From: Pseudoalteromonas piscicida
GTDB taxonomy: Bacteria > Pseudomonadota > Gammaproteobacteria > Enterobacterales > Alteromonadaceae
Direction: 5' to 3'
Assembly (NCBI RefSeq): GCF_002744175.1
Contig: NZ_NKHF01000024.1
Coordinates: forward strand, 1-64,000
Length of the DNA stretch: 64,000 bases
The position numbers were made by a program, and so were the translations under genes. Numbering within the stretch: position 1 is the first letter of the stretch; each line of letters opens with the position of its first letter. Below the pieces are notes generated by a model. That model did no database searches. It was not told where the DNA came from and saw only the letters and a program-made list of their open reading frames with translations. Below are positions 46,942 to 56,198 of this stretch, in pieces.

Positions 46942-47336
46942 TTCCTTTGACTTGTCGAATTCGACTTAGTGTATACACAATTTTTAGTTACTGTAATGGG
47001 TATATAATAATATGTAACAAATTAATAAAAAGAAAGCGTTAAAAGGAAACATCCATGTTCCTAGATAAAAACATCGCCATATTAATTCGTAAATATGGAG
47101 ATACTATGAATATGTAGTGCTACCAGTTAACCTTCACAATTTCTTGTTAAAGCAAGTTACTTCATTGAAAAATTTGCTATTGTTAACCCGAGTTTATGGC
47201 AACATAAGGTATCTCTTCTAGGCAAATAAAAGCCCAATATAAAATAGTAAAAAGCTCTCTTACGAGAGCTTTTGGGCTATGTGTTACTAGGAATTAACAA
47301 AATCTACTTTGAAGAGGGGGGAAGTAACATTTTGCT
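46942..47336. other. intergenic region between the lipoprotein paralogs
   Basis: About 395 bp. It holds the upstream region of the 46168 gene and, at 47250-47273, the terminator of the 47337 gene. No other gene or repeat was noticed. Confidence 0.5.
47250..47273 (-). terminator. intrinsic terminator for the 47337-48098 lipoprotein
   Basis: Ten-bp stem AAAAGCTCTC / GAGAGCTTTT with a TTAC loop. The minus-strand side ends in a T run. A longer outer pairing (AGCCCAA / TTGGGCT) is also possible. Confidence 0.8.
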
Positions 47337-48098
47337 TTAGTTCAGAGTAACGCTGAATTTTTCAGATTGTGTTCGCTGAATTGCATAAATGGTACTGCCA
47401 GACTTAAAGCGACTATCAATCGTGCCGTTACGCTTTCTAGAAAGGGTGACATATGATTTACAAGGTTTACTTTTATCAATAGTCTCATCTTCGAACCATG
47501 CAACGTCGCTAAGTTCAAGGTTATATTGTCCCTTGCTATCATCTAGCTTGACGTTGTAACCAAACGAGAAAGGATCGTTGGTATTGGAAGTACAAGTCGA
47601 TGAAAAGTCGAGTTCTAAAATTGTATTCGGTTCTGAAGCTGCTTTCCATTCTATAAGTATTTGCTCTTGGAGTTTAAAAGTAGACGTTACGGGAGCGTAC
47701 AATGTGACTTTGGAAGGGAGGTTAACTACTGAGGTAAGTGTTTCATTTTCCTTATCTCGCATTAGCTCTAGCTTAAACTCAATGCCTTGAGACGTCTGGC
47801 TAAAATATCCTTGATAATCGATATCAAAAAAATCTTCATCCATCTCCAACACTTTAGTTTCGTTGCCTACAGTCGCTTGTACTTTGTCATTATCACTAAG
47901 AACTATATTGGCTCCTGTACTGCGATTAACATTGAACTCTGTGACAACTCTTGAGCGATCTCCATCAGAGGTCAATCGAATGTCAGCCCATATCCCTTCA
48001 GTTTTAACTACATCAGATGTTGTTGACTCTGTTGAGCAGCCCGTTGCGCTCAAAGCACAGATCAAAACTGTCAAACTATAAATATGTTTCACTTTCAT
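47337..48098 (-). CDS. putative lipoprotein, paralog of 46168-46941
   Basis: 253 residues with the lipobox ALSATGC and expected lipidation at C21. It shares the whole fold with the neighbour: EGIWADIRLTSDG, SRVVTEFNVNRSTGANI, VLEMDEDFFDIDYQGYFSQT, and the final FKSGSTIYAIQRTQSE. Differences are spread evenly, which suggests an old tandem duplication kept by selection. It has its own terminator. No enzymatic motif is visible; a binding or structural role at the outer membrane is plausible. Function is unknown. Confidence 0.7.
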   Translation of the reverse strand: MKVKHIYSLTVLICALSATGCSTESTTSDVVKTEGIWADIRLTSDGDRSRVVTEFNVNRSTGANIVLSDNDKVQATVGNETKVLEMDEDFFDIDYQGYFSQTSQGIEFKLELMRDKENETLTSVVNLPSKVTLYAPVTSTFKLQEQILIEWKAASEPNTILELDFSSTCTSNTNDPFSFGYNVKLDDSKGQYNLELSDVAWFEDETIDKSKPCKSYVTLSRKRNGTIDSRFKSGSTIYAIQRTQSEKFSVTLN

Positions 48099-48238
48099 AT
48101 CCTTTGCTGTTGATATCTGTTGGTCTTTCTTTAGTGTATGTGATATTTACAGTATCTAGAATGGGAATTTACAAATTATAACATTTTACAACAAGGTGTT
48201 TTTCTGGCGTAACTTTCACTGCTTGTTTGCATTAATAA

Positions 48239-49342
48239 TTAATCCACATTCACTATATTATTGATTCTTAAGGTTGATAGCTTAAGCATTTTTGACATCA
48301 CCTTTTCACCGTTAAGACCTTTAAGGCCGATGGTAATCGTGGGGTCAGCTTGCGACCAGTCAACGTCGATAAAACCGTAATTAACATCATGAGTAAACCC
48401 TAACACTCTGTGTTTATTTGGACTCACTTGTTTCCACTCCTCGGTAAGTCCCGAGCTTGTAACTTCCCAAAAAGGGTAACCTCGGTAATCCACTTTTGAA
48501 ATCTCACCCCAGTGGGTGTCACCACTAACCATGATAACACCCGCTAATTTTTCGCGAGTGACGAAATCTAATAGGCGTTGTCTATCTTGTGGGTAGTTTG
48601 CCCATGATTCCCAGCCTGTAAACTCTGGTAAAAGTTGCAGACTTGAGGCGATTATTCTGATAGCTGCGGGCTTTTTTAATTCAGACTCAAGCCATCGCCA
48701 CTGTTTTTCACCCAGCATACTGGTACTTTCTAATGGGCTATACGGTCCCATGTTTTTTGGTTTTCGTTTACTATAGTAATCTGACTTTGAGACGGAGGCT
48801 ATTGGAGGGCGATTCCATCTTAAGTCAGGCATAATGACGCGGATTAGTTGCGCTTTGTCGCCAAATTCGTAAGAGGTATAAATTCCCCCTTCTTGAGTCC
48901 GCCTAGGTGAGTTCTTAGGCTCATTCCAAAAGTCTAGCATCAGTTGCCTCGAGGCGGATTTTTGCGGGTATTCCCGTCCGGCATCATTTTCACCATAGTC
49001 GTGATCATCCCAAATTGCGATGGCTTTTGATTGTTGGCGAAGCAACTTAATTCCGGCATTTTCCCCGAGTGTTTGATATTTTTTTGCAAGCACATCCATA
49101 TCCCTAGTATCGCCATAAATATTATCCCCCAAAAAGATAAAAAGCTCGGGGTGCTCTTTATTTATTGCATCCAAAATTGGCATGGCTTTATCTTGATGTG
49201 AGCAAGAACCGAAGCGTATTTTCGATATTGCTGCTTGCTCATTGGCATTTGCATTGACGGTAAAGAGAATCCACAGAACGCATAGTAATAGGTAGCTTCC
49301 TATTTTTAACCGTTGAGGAAGAGTAAAAGAGAAGCAATTCAT
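48239..49342 (-). CDS. PhoD-like metallophosphatase (alkaline phosphatase D family)
   Basis: 367 residues with a signal peptide (hydrophobic 16-31, cleavage after NANA). The PhoD-like metallophosphatase marks are RFGSCSHQDKAMPILDAI, ELFIFLGDNIYGDTRD, AIWDDHDYGENDAG and a later VSGDTHWGEI. These supply the Asp, Asn and His ligands for Fe/Ca or other metals. Family members hydrolyse phosphate mono- or diesters. Exported, probably periplasmic. Its ATG overlaps by 4 bp the stop of the sulfatase-fold gene upstream, so the two are coupled. The context of a TonB receptor and a Pho-box-like site suggests phosphate scavenging. Confidence 0.88.
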   Translation of the reverse strand: MNCFSFTLPQRLKIGSYLLLCVLWILFTVNANANEQAAISKIRFGSCSHQDKAMPILDAINKEHPELFIFLGDNIYGDTRDMDVLAKKYQTLGENAGIKLLRQQSKAIAIWDDHDYGENDAGREYPQKSASRQLMLDFWNEPKNSPRRTQEGGIYTSYEFGDKAQLIRVIMPDLRWNRPPIASVSKSDYYSKRKPKNMGPYSPLESTSMLGEKQWRWLESELKKPAAIRIIASSLQLLPEFTGWESWANYPQDRQRLLDFVTREKLAGVIMVSGDTHWGEISKVDYRGYPFWEVTSSGLTEEWKQVSPNKHRVLGFTHDVNYGFIDVDWSQADPTITIGLKGLNGEKVMSKMLKLSTLRINNIVNVD

Positions 49343-50466
49343 GGTACTACGCCCTCAATCGGCTGTGCTATTTTATCGCTATATGCATCTGGATCTTGCC
49401 CTAAAAGCAATAGAGCGGTGGCAGTCACCTGCGCCAAAGTCTGCTCTTGTTTTGGTATGATCAGTCCTTTGGCGGTAATCTTCGGCCCGATCGCGGCAAA
49501 CCAGATTTGTTCTGAGCCGACAATGCCATTCGGTTGCTGCTCAAGCATAGTGGGGTAGTTCTTTTCGATTGCTGCTTTGGAAGAGTGATGTGTCCAATCT
49601 TCGCGATGCATACCTCTACCATGATCGGTGGTTATAAGCAGGTAGGTATTGTCTTTGTACTGTGGCAGCGATTGCAATGTCTGCCATAAATCAGCCAGAA
49701 TATTATCTGCGCGGTGGATCCCCTTTATGTACTCATCATAGTTGCGGTTATGCGCGTAATCATCTGGCTCACCAAGCGCTAGCATCATCGCTCTGGGCTT
49801 TCGTGTTTGCAGGTAAGCTTTGGCATATTGATAGGTGAAAGCATCGAAGCGTACAGAAGACCAAGGGCTTGGAATTTGTTTTTGCAATTCATTTAAAAAA
49901 GCGAGTTTAGCGTCCTGAGTTTGTTCTGCACCTTCAAATCCCGCGTTTATGTGTAATTGGCTTCGTTCACGATTAAAAATGGCAGGAAATACATCCCAAC
50001 TCCCAAATACTGCCAGGTTCTGTTTAAAACCCGGCTGCGTTTGTAGCCACTCTAAAAAAGACACATTTGGATTTGAATTCTTTTCATTTGAATCAATACT
50101 CGGGTCTGCATGGCCGGTAATTACCTCGTTGTAACCGGGATAAGAAAAGTACCAAGGATTGGCAACCCGCATATTAGAGTTTTGTTTTCTATCGCCCAAT
50201 ATGACCCCTTCGGCCGCTATTTTTTGCCATAAAAAAGGCATTAGTAATTCACGACTTTCCTCAACATTTTGACCTTTAAATAGCGCACTTAATGCTTGCG
50301 GTTTACTTGTTGAGGTGTGATCGGCAAGTAGTTCATCATCAAGACCATAAAAGACTTCTTGCCACCTTACCCCATCAATGGTTACTAAGATTAAATTTGG
50401 TGCAGATTGTTGCGCTTGTGAAAATAGGCTACAACTGAACAGCAATATAAAAATGATACGTTTCAT
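49339..50466 (-). CDS. alkaline-phosphatase-superfamily protein (type I phosphodiesterase/sulfatase fold)
   Basis: 375 residues from the ATG at 50466 (GGGAG eight bases before it; an in-frame ATG-less extension of 39 bp is ignored). A signal peptide ends near residue 18 (FSQAQQ). The phosphatase core begins LILVTIDGVRWQEVF, where the Asp is a metal ligand, and has HADPSID and the metal motif TTDHGRGMHREDW. The residue after VTIDG is not the Thr of classic nucleotide pyrophosphatases, so the nucleophile may lie elsewhere. Probably a periplasmic phosphatase or phosphodiesterase. It is coupled to the PhoD-like gene downstream and preceded by an intrinsic terminator. Confidence 0.8.
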   Translation of the reverse strand: MKRIIFILLFSCSLFSQAQQSAPNLILVTIDGVRWQEVFYGLDDELLADHTSTSKPQALSALFKGQNVEESRELLMPFLWQKIAAEGVILGDRKQNSNMRVANPWYFSYPGYNEVITGHADPSIDSNEKNSNPNVSFLEWLQTQPGFKQNLAVFGSWDVFPAIFNRERSQLHINAGFEGAEQTQDAKLAFLNELQKQIPSPWSSVRFDAFTYQYAKAYLQTRKPRAMMLALGEPDDYAHNRNYDEYIKGIHRADNILADLWQTLQSLPQYKDNTYLLITTDHGRGMHREDWTHHSSKAAIEKNYPTMLEQQPNGIVGSEQIWFAAIGPKITAKGLIIPKQEQTLAQVTATALLLLGQDPDAYSDKIAQPIEGVVP

Positions 50467-50480
50467 TTCATCTCCCAAGC

Positions 50481-50502
50481 AAAAAAGGGCACCAGAGTGC
50501 CC
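50481..50502 (-). terminator. intrinsic terminator between the TonB receptor and the phosphatase genes
   Basis: Stem GGGCAC / GTGCCC with a CAGA loop. On the minus strand six Ts follow, and the next gene's start codon is only 15 bases further. It probably acts as an attenuator, lowering expression of the two phosphatase genes relative to the receptor. Confidence 0.75.
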
Positions 50503-50523
50503 CAATTCGTTTATTTTTTATTA

Positions 50524-52859
50524 TTAGAAAGTCAGTTTAAAGTTTACCGCTGCGGTACGAGGAGCACCAATCCATGCCGACTGACCGGCTATTCCGCCTA
50601 AGTAACTTTCATCTGTGAGGTTGTTAATAGTGAGTCTGAGTTCCATATTTTCAACACCTGATAATGGTGAATCGATTGCAACACCCGCATAGAAATCAGA
50701 AGTCATATAGCTATCAACACGCTGAGTATTTTTGGCATCCATGTAGCGATCACCAACCCACTTTGTCGACAAGCCTGCAAAGTAAGGACCTTCAGCCCAA
50801 TCAATAGAGATGACGGCTAAATCTTCAGCTGAACCGAATACGGTATTGCCTGCTGGGAAGTCATTTAACCCACCGGTATAGGTTGAGTCATTATAAGTGT
50901 ACGACGCATAAATGCCCCAGCTCGTGGTCACATACCAAGTTGCAGACGCTTCAAAACCATTTGACTCAATCCCCCCACGTTGACATAAGAACCATTTGTA
51001 CCGATCAGATAATCAATGCCATCTGGTGAATCTGGCGCAATAAAGCTGATCCGATTATCAAAGGTAACATCATAATAGGTTAAGCTGGCATTAAATTCGG
51101 TAGACGAATATCTAAAACCTAAGTCTATATTTTCAGCGGTTTCCGGCTCAATTTGTTCAAGTGCTGAAGCTTCACGCTCCAATACATTATCTTTGATGGC
51201 CGCAAAGTTCTCGGCATAACCGGCAAAAAGCTCTAACCCTTCTATCGGCATGGGGGCAACAATACCCGCGCTTAGCAGTGCATCCGAGTCTGAGTCTAGG
51301 GCGACTTTTTGACCGCTAAACTTGTCGACTCCCTCAAGCTCCACTAAGAACTTTTTGGCACCAAGGCGTACACGAGCCAAGCCAAAGTCCAGCTCATCTT
51401 CTATGTAAAGCATTGTTGTATCAACATTAAATTCTCGGCTATATTGGATCCAATACGGCGTATGGTCAAAGTTAGCGGAGACTCGAGCGTCAATCCGTTT
51501 GTGCCAATCTCGCCACTCTTCACGCTGATAATCTTCATACCAAAAACCTGCGCGAATAGTGTTGTCCATATCAGCTAACTTGCCGTAAAAAGTAAAGTCG
51601 GCATTGATTCCGAGGCGGTCTTTACCGTAGTGCGTATGTCGATAAGAGCCGACTGGAATGGCGCCCGCACCGTAACAAGCTGGGTCGTATTCTTCGTCAG
51701 CGCCACCGTAAGGGAATGTGAGGCTTGAAGTACATTTAGCATTTGGCTTGAGCGCTTTGCCTTCATTATCAACAAAGTAAATTCGTCCAATGGGGCTACC
51801 ACCGGTGTAAGGTGCGCTACCTGTCACTTCTGAGTGAGGTTGATTAAGGCCGTCATTGTTAATGTCAACTAGATAGGGCGGTACCCAATCACCACGACCC
51901 TCATTGGTGTGATAATAAGCGTTTCCTGTGAGTGTCCAATTAGTCTGTTCATAGGTTGCTTCTATATAGCCGAAAATGTTTTCGCGGTGAGTACGCCAGC
52001 CATTGCGGTATACTTGGTCAATATGTGGAATGCCAGTGATAGTATCCGTTAGCCTATCCCATGCTGGATCTGCTTCAAATTGCTCTTGGCTTACACGTTG
52101 ATAGTTTGCCTCCACCACATCATCATATGAGGCGTAAGCTTTTACCGTAAGTGGGCCTTGCTGATGTTTTACTTTTGCCGCCAAGTGGTCACGCTCGTTA
52201 TTGGCCACTTGTTGGATCCAATCTGAGTTACTTGAACTTGAAACGCTTATCCACGCATAGGTGTCTGCAAAGATCTCTCCGGTTTCGTAGCGAGCGAAGT
52301 ATTTTTGTGCTTCAAAGTCGCCTGAGGTTAGCGATAGTGTTAAACCTTTTTTCTCACTTGGGTCGATAGTGGTAAAGTTTAATGTACCCCCTAGCGCTTC
52401 ATTTGAGCGTGAAGCAATGTCTGCTGTACCCTGTGATACTTGCACTGCACTCAAGTTTTCGGTGTCGATATAGCGGTTAGCTTTTGCACCACCACCATAG
52501 TTAGAGTTACCGTTGGCGATACCATCGACCGTGATCCCTATCTGTTGCTCATCAAGGCTTAGCTGAAAACCACGGATAGAAACTGTAGTGGACCAATCAT
52601 CAGAGCCAAAAGTGTCTCCTTCGTTGATTAATACGCCAGGTAGGTTGTCGATAACAGCAAGAGCTGAAGTCATCGCTGACTGTTGCTTGGTCATCTCTTC
52701 ACTTGTTGCGTTATTCGCAAAAGAAACACTCTGTCCTACAACGGTAACTTCCTCAAGCACCTGCTCGTCTTGGTTTTTGCCATCATTGGCGTAGGAGTTC
52801 ATTGCTAAGGTTGAAAGTAGGGTGGTGGTTATTAGATTTAATCTACGTTGCGTTTTCAT
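50524..52859 (-). pseudogene. TonB-dependent receptor, frameshifted near the 3' end
   Basis: A TonB-dependent outer-membrane transporter of about 778 residues. It has a signal peptide (ending SYAND), a TonB box region (EVTVVGQ), a plug domain with SIRGFQLSLDEQQIGITVDGI, and a beta-barrel. The reading frame breaks at a C6 tract (50971-50976). The first frame ends after NVGGLSQMVLKRLQLGM, but the other frame continues the barrel (GGIESNGFEASATWYV) and finishes with NLTDESYLGG and AAVNFKLTF, the normal C-terminal strand. One more base in the tract would restore the gene. The downstream phosphatase genes suggest a phosphate-containing substrate. Confidence 0.85.
50971..50976. other. C6 homopolymer at the frameshift
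   Basis: Six Cs on the plus strand (G6 in the coding strand). Seven would join the two halves of the TonB receptor in frame. A place for slipped-strand mutation or a sequencing error. Confidence 0.85.
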
Positions 52860-52920
52860 AGTTGTTCCAACTTCTAAATTTATTGTGATCGCTGAAAGAG
52901 TCGGCGCAATTATGGGGAAC

Positions 52921-52931
52921 TTTTATGACAG
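52921..52931 (-). promoter_or_regulatory. Pho-box-like half site
   Basis: The minus strand reads CTGTCATAAAA, the first half of the enterobacterial Pho box (CTGTCATAWAW), 62 bp upstream of the TonB receptor start. The second half (GTTCCCC) matches poorly. Confidence 0.5.
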
Positions 52932-52945
52932 CTCATCTCATTTTT

Positions 52946-52959
52946 ATTGAACGTTCAAT
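52946..52959. promoter_or_regulatory. perfect 14-bp palindrome, possible operator
   Basis: ATTGAACGTTCAAT, upstream of the frameshifted TonB receptor. The TTGAACG/CGTTCAA arms are of a kind bound by TetR-family regulators. No dedicated regulator gene is adjacent. Confidence 0.4.
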
Positions 52960-53016
52960 TAATGAAAGTTTAAAGAATTAAGACAACAGCCACCGATGAG
53001 AATGGCTTGAATTTTA

Positions 53017-53375
53017 TCTAATCCGAGGTTTGGATAAGGGATGTGCTAACTCATTGTTTCTTTCAGAACACATTAAGTTATTTTCTTACCTAACCAGAAC
53101 GTTTTTGGGGATAGCATCGCTTCCGTGACCTATTCTCGCCAAGGTCTCAATCTCCTGTAGGCAAGGCGAATTTACGTACTAATAGCGGGCTATTGGAAGT
53201 GAATTCAACGCAATTAGCACCAAAATGGGCTGCTAGAATGGTATTAATTAACCAAAGTTCAAGTGAGTTAATCAACTAACATGCATAAGTTCAAAAGTGT
53301 ATATAGTCGCTCTAGCCGGTTGTAGCTATAACAGCAGCTAGAGAGCTAGTTATTATGCCGAGTTCAGGCTTTTCA
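53017..53375. repeat. dispersed repeat elements A (copy 2) and B (copy 2) joined
   Basis: Element A runs about 53017-53250 and resembles 45922-46167. Element B runs about 53256-53375 and resembles 19473-19662 and, inverted, 63072-63120. The two are directly joined. Element B ends against the 3' end of the GGCT-like gene. No gene is present in the 529-bp gap. Confidence 0.7.
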
Positions 53376-53388
53376 GGTTTTTGTGGGT

Positions 53389-53739
53389 TTATATTATTTG
53401 TGCATGAGGTGATGCGGTGTAAATCCAGCACGTTTTTCCTGAATCAAGGAGAGCAGACACTCGCTGATAGTCGCTTACTTCATACTCATCGGCTTGAGCT
53501 AACTCGGCTTCTGTAATTAAAAAGACAGTCCCTTCTACTTTGTCTTCTTGGTTATCTGTGGACAGCAAAATAGGGTGGATATCCTTTTGGCTACTGGCAA
53601 TAACGGCAGGATCTGTTATTTTTACTTGGCCGACTCTAAAGCCGAACAGCACTGCTTTTTCACCTTCAAGTAAACGACCAAAAGTATCTAATTGCACTTG
53701 CTTCTGGTGAAGGGTGCCATAGGAAAACAATGCTTGCAT
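53389..53739 (-). CDS. gamma-glutamylcyclotransferase-family (AIG2-like) protein
   Basis: 116 residues of the GGCT/AIG2 fold. The substrate loop is FSYGTLHQKQVQ near the start, and the catalytic acid is in ADEYEVSDYQR. The family forms 5-oxoproline from gamma-glutamyl compounds, or acts on gamma-glutamylamines. Cytoplasmic. A single gene, flanked by dispersed repeat elements on both sides. Confidence 0.85.
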   Translation of the reverse strand: MQALFSYGTLHQKQVQLDTFGRLLEGEKAVLFGFRVGQVKITDPAVIASSQKDIHPILLSTDNQEDKVEGTVFLITEAELAQADEYEVSDYQRVSALLDSGKTCWIYTASPHAQII

Positions 53740-53751
53740 AACGGCTCATAC

Positions 53752-53885
53752 CAATTGAATTAATTTTCTAATCAATTTGAAGGATGAAATAGCATCGTAG
53801 TATCGTTAAAAATTTCATATTTAGAACAACTAAATAGCAAAATTTTGGCTTAGCTATTAACGCTATTTCTGCGCCTCAAATAGCT
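53752..53885. repeat. dispersed repeat element C, copy 2
   Basis: Opens with an AT-rich near-palindrome (ATACCAATTGAATTAATTTT) resembling 7272-7307, then the block GTTAAAAATTT and TTTAGAACAACTAAA shared with 16880-16975. It fills the gap between two genes. Confidence 0.6.
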
Positions 53886-53929
53886 CCTTTTTTTAATACA
53901 TTTGAGGTTAAGGTACATCTTTAATGCAG

Positions 53930-56080
53930 TCAATATAGGTCTGGCGGCCTGCCAACGTCAGGTTGACTATAGTCGCATACCCCATCTGGATAAATTTGCC
54001 GTAATGCGGGGATCGCTGGCGTAATATCGACACCTGCATAGATGCCTTTGGCGATAGCCTGTTCAATTGAAATTCGTGCACATTTAAATGTATCACCAGC
54101 CCAACTTGCCCCAGCTTGGATCCGACTAGTAGAAAACATCGGGTATCTGGCTGTGCAAGTACCTTGAGGTTGGTTATTCCAGATCCCATTAAAGACACTA
54201 TCGCCACTAGCGATGACGTTACCTTGTTCATCAAAGCAAGTGTCAAATAGCGTTGCAGGTTTTGCGTCAGCTACCGATAAACTGGGATTTTTTTTGAGAT
54301 TAAGTAGCCATTCGTCCATTTTTTCAAATGCTAGTTCTGTTGGATTAAATAATTGATGGGCGACCCAAATTACTTGATTGCTAGGGGTTGAATTTGCAGC
54401 TGCGATTCTTAAACGAGTGTAGAAAGAAGCAGACATATGGTGCATATCTAATTCATTTTCTAAATAATGTCGAGCGTCAATAATGGGCAAGTTGACCTTG
54501 CCAATAAACACTTGACCAGAGCGATAAGCATTTTCCATCGCCTGAAGGCTGCCTTGATGCCGAGGTGCAACACCATGTTCATCTGGAGTCGTAATATTAT
54601 GGTTGCCCCAAAGTGTTAGCCAAATAGGCATATTGTGACCAAAGGGGAGGGCTATCTCCTCTTGCTGCATCTGTGCTTGTGGTTTCCATGCCCCGATATT
54701 TTTATTAATATCAATAAACTCCTCTAAGGTGATTTGCTGCGCTTTTAATGCTTCTAAGCCGTACTGAACGCCCTGATTGTCCCATGTACTCAACCCCAGT
54801 CCTTGCTCGTCGGTGCCGAATACATTTGCCATGTCCTGCCAGTAACTCCAATTTGTCCTGTCTACAACATCATCCTCAAAAAAAGCTCTTAAAAACCCTT
54901 GCCGAGGATTGTTAATAAATGCAGACAAACCAAAATATCCGTTAATACACTCGCTGTTTCCATCTGGAAATGACGGAACAAATCCAGACATCAGTTGATT
55001 TAACGGCTGTAAAAACCCAGCCCTTTGCGGAAAATCATTGATGGCATTCATTCCTTCGATATGACGACGTCGTGTCCAGTCTCTCCATGCTTTACGATCG
55101 TTTGCACGAAAGGTGAAATAATTATTGAGCAAGTCACAATCAAGGGCATAGGTGGTTTGTGTGATCATATCTGGGTAACTGTACAAGGGGATTAGGCCAT
55201 CTAAAATCCCTTGGCTATTTTGTGCTATCAGATACTGAGCTAAGCCACCTCCAGAGCCACCGATACCCACAGTATAGAGAGGCTCCCCGTAGAGGCTAGT
55301 GAACTGTTTTTTGACTCGTCTTGCGGTATCTTCTGCGAGCAACATATTGTAGGTGTAACTGGTTTTGTTGCCACTTGAGCTTATTACCGCATAGCCAAGC
55401 TTCAGTTGTTCAATTTGTCTGTCGATAACCCGTTTTGCCTTTTGTCTGCCTTGTCTAAAACCAATACCTGAGCCACCATTAAATTGATAAATAAGTCGTT
55501 TATTCCAACGAGACTTCGCCTTTCTATCGCCTATTTCCTCTGTAGATATTGGCATGATTAGCGTATAGATAAAGCGATTTATTGTTCCTTGCTCTACCCG
55601 TAACAGCGTACCGCTGGTAGTTAGTGCTGTGTGTTTATCCACAGCAATAATTTGGTTTTGTGGCGTGATCTTAAAGTAACTTAGGCGAGTTTTAGCTGAG
55701 CAATCTTTGCTGTAGCCAATGATTTTACCAGATGGCTTTGCTACGACTGGCACACCCAGCCCGAGTTGATTATCGACTTCAGGTTGACCCAGGCCCGAGT
55801 TAGACGTCATACAATAGAAGGGATATTGATTTGGCCCTGAATATAAGTTAGTTGTCGGTCCTATTTGGCCGATAGCGATTGGAAACTGAAATGTTTCTTG
55901 TGGCCTTTCAATCTGAGCAATATGAGGATAAAAATCTAGTGTCGGACGCTCATCGCTGGTCGCAATTTCCTTCACACTAAGTATTTCAGGCTGCTGATTG
56001 ATCACCCAATACCAATAGCCACATCCAACAAAGAAAACGAATAGCAGTGATACAGTTAACCACATAAAACGAGGCTTCAT
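53930..56080 (-). CDS. DUF6351-type exported protein (alpha/beta-hydrolase-like)
   Basis: 716 residues from the ATG at 56080, with AGGAG eight bases before it. The ORF extends upstream to a GTG with no such site. An N-terminal hydrophobic helix (about 5-22) anchors or exports it. The core has YTVGIGGSGGGLAQYLIAQN, a G-x-S-G-G nucleophile-elbow-like motif typical of DUF6351, then LDGLIPLYSYPDMI and ALDCDLLNNYF. The late region (GTCTARYP...SRIQAGA) is also as in that family. No activity is established. Probably periplasmic or cell-surface and possibly a hydrolase on polymers or esters. Confidence 0.75.
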   Translation of the reverse strand: MKPRFMWLTVSLLFVFFVGCGYWYWVINQQPEILSVKEIATSDERPTLDFYPHIAQIERPQETFQFPIAIGQIGPTTNLYSGPNQYPFYCMTSNSGLGQPEVDNQLGLGVPVVAKPSGKIIGYSKDCSAKTRLSYFKITPQNQIIAVDKHTALTTSGTLLRVEQGTINRFIYTLIMPISTEEIGDRKAKSRWNKRLIYQFNGGSGIGFRQGRQKAKRVIDRQIEQLKLGYAVISSSGNKTSYTYNMLLAEDTARRVKKQFTSLYGEPLYTVGIGGSGGGLAQYLIAQNSQGILDGLIPLYSYPDMITQTTYALDCDLLNNYFTFRANDRKAWRDWTRRRHIEGMNAINDFPQRAGFLQPLNQLMSGFVPSFPDGNSECINGYFGLSAFINNPRQGFLRAFFEDDVVDRTNWSYWQDMANVFGTDEQGLGLSTWDNQGVQYGLEALKAQQITLEEFIDINKNIGAWKPQAQMQQEEIALPFGHNMPIWLTLWGNHNITTPDEHGVAPRHQGSLQAMENAYRSGQVFIGKVNLPIIDARHYLENELDMHHMSASFYTRLRIAAANSTPSNQVIWVAHQLFNPTELAFEKMDEWLLNLKKNPSLSVADAKPATLFDTCFDEQGNVIASGDSVFNGIWNNQPQGTCTARYPMFSTSRIQAGASWAGDTFKCARISIEQAIAKGIYAGVDITPAIPALRQIYPDGVCDYSQPDVGRPPDLY

Positions 56081-56198
56081 AAATGGACTCCTAGGCGTGC
56101 TAGCCACTCAAGCAAAGCGATACCTTAAGTGTAGAAGCCGGAACGGTTACATGTGGTTATTTGTTTGTTATTTGAACATGAAAAAATTGCGTGTAGCG

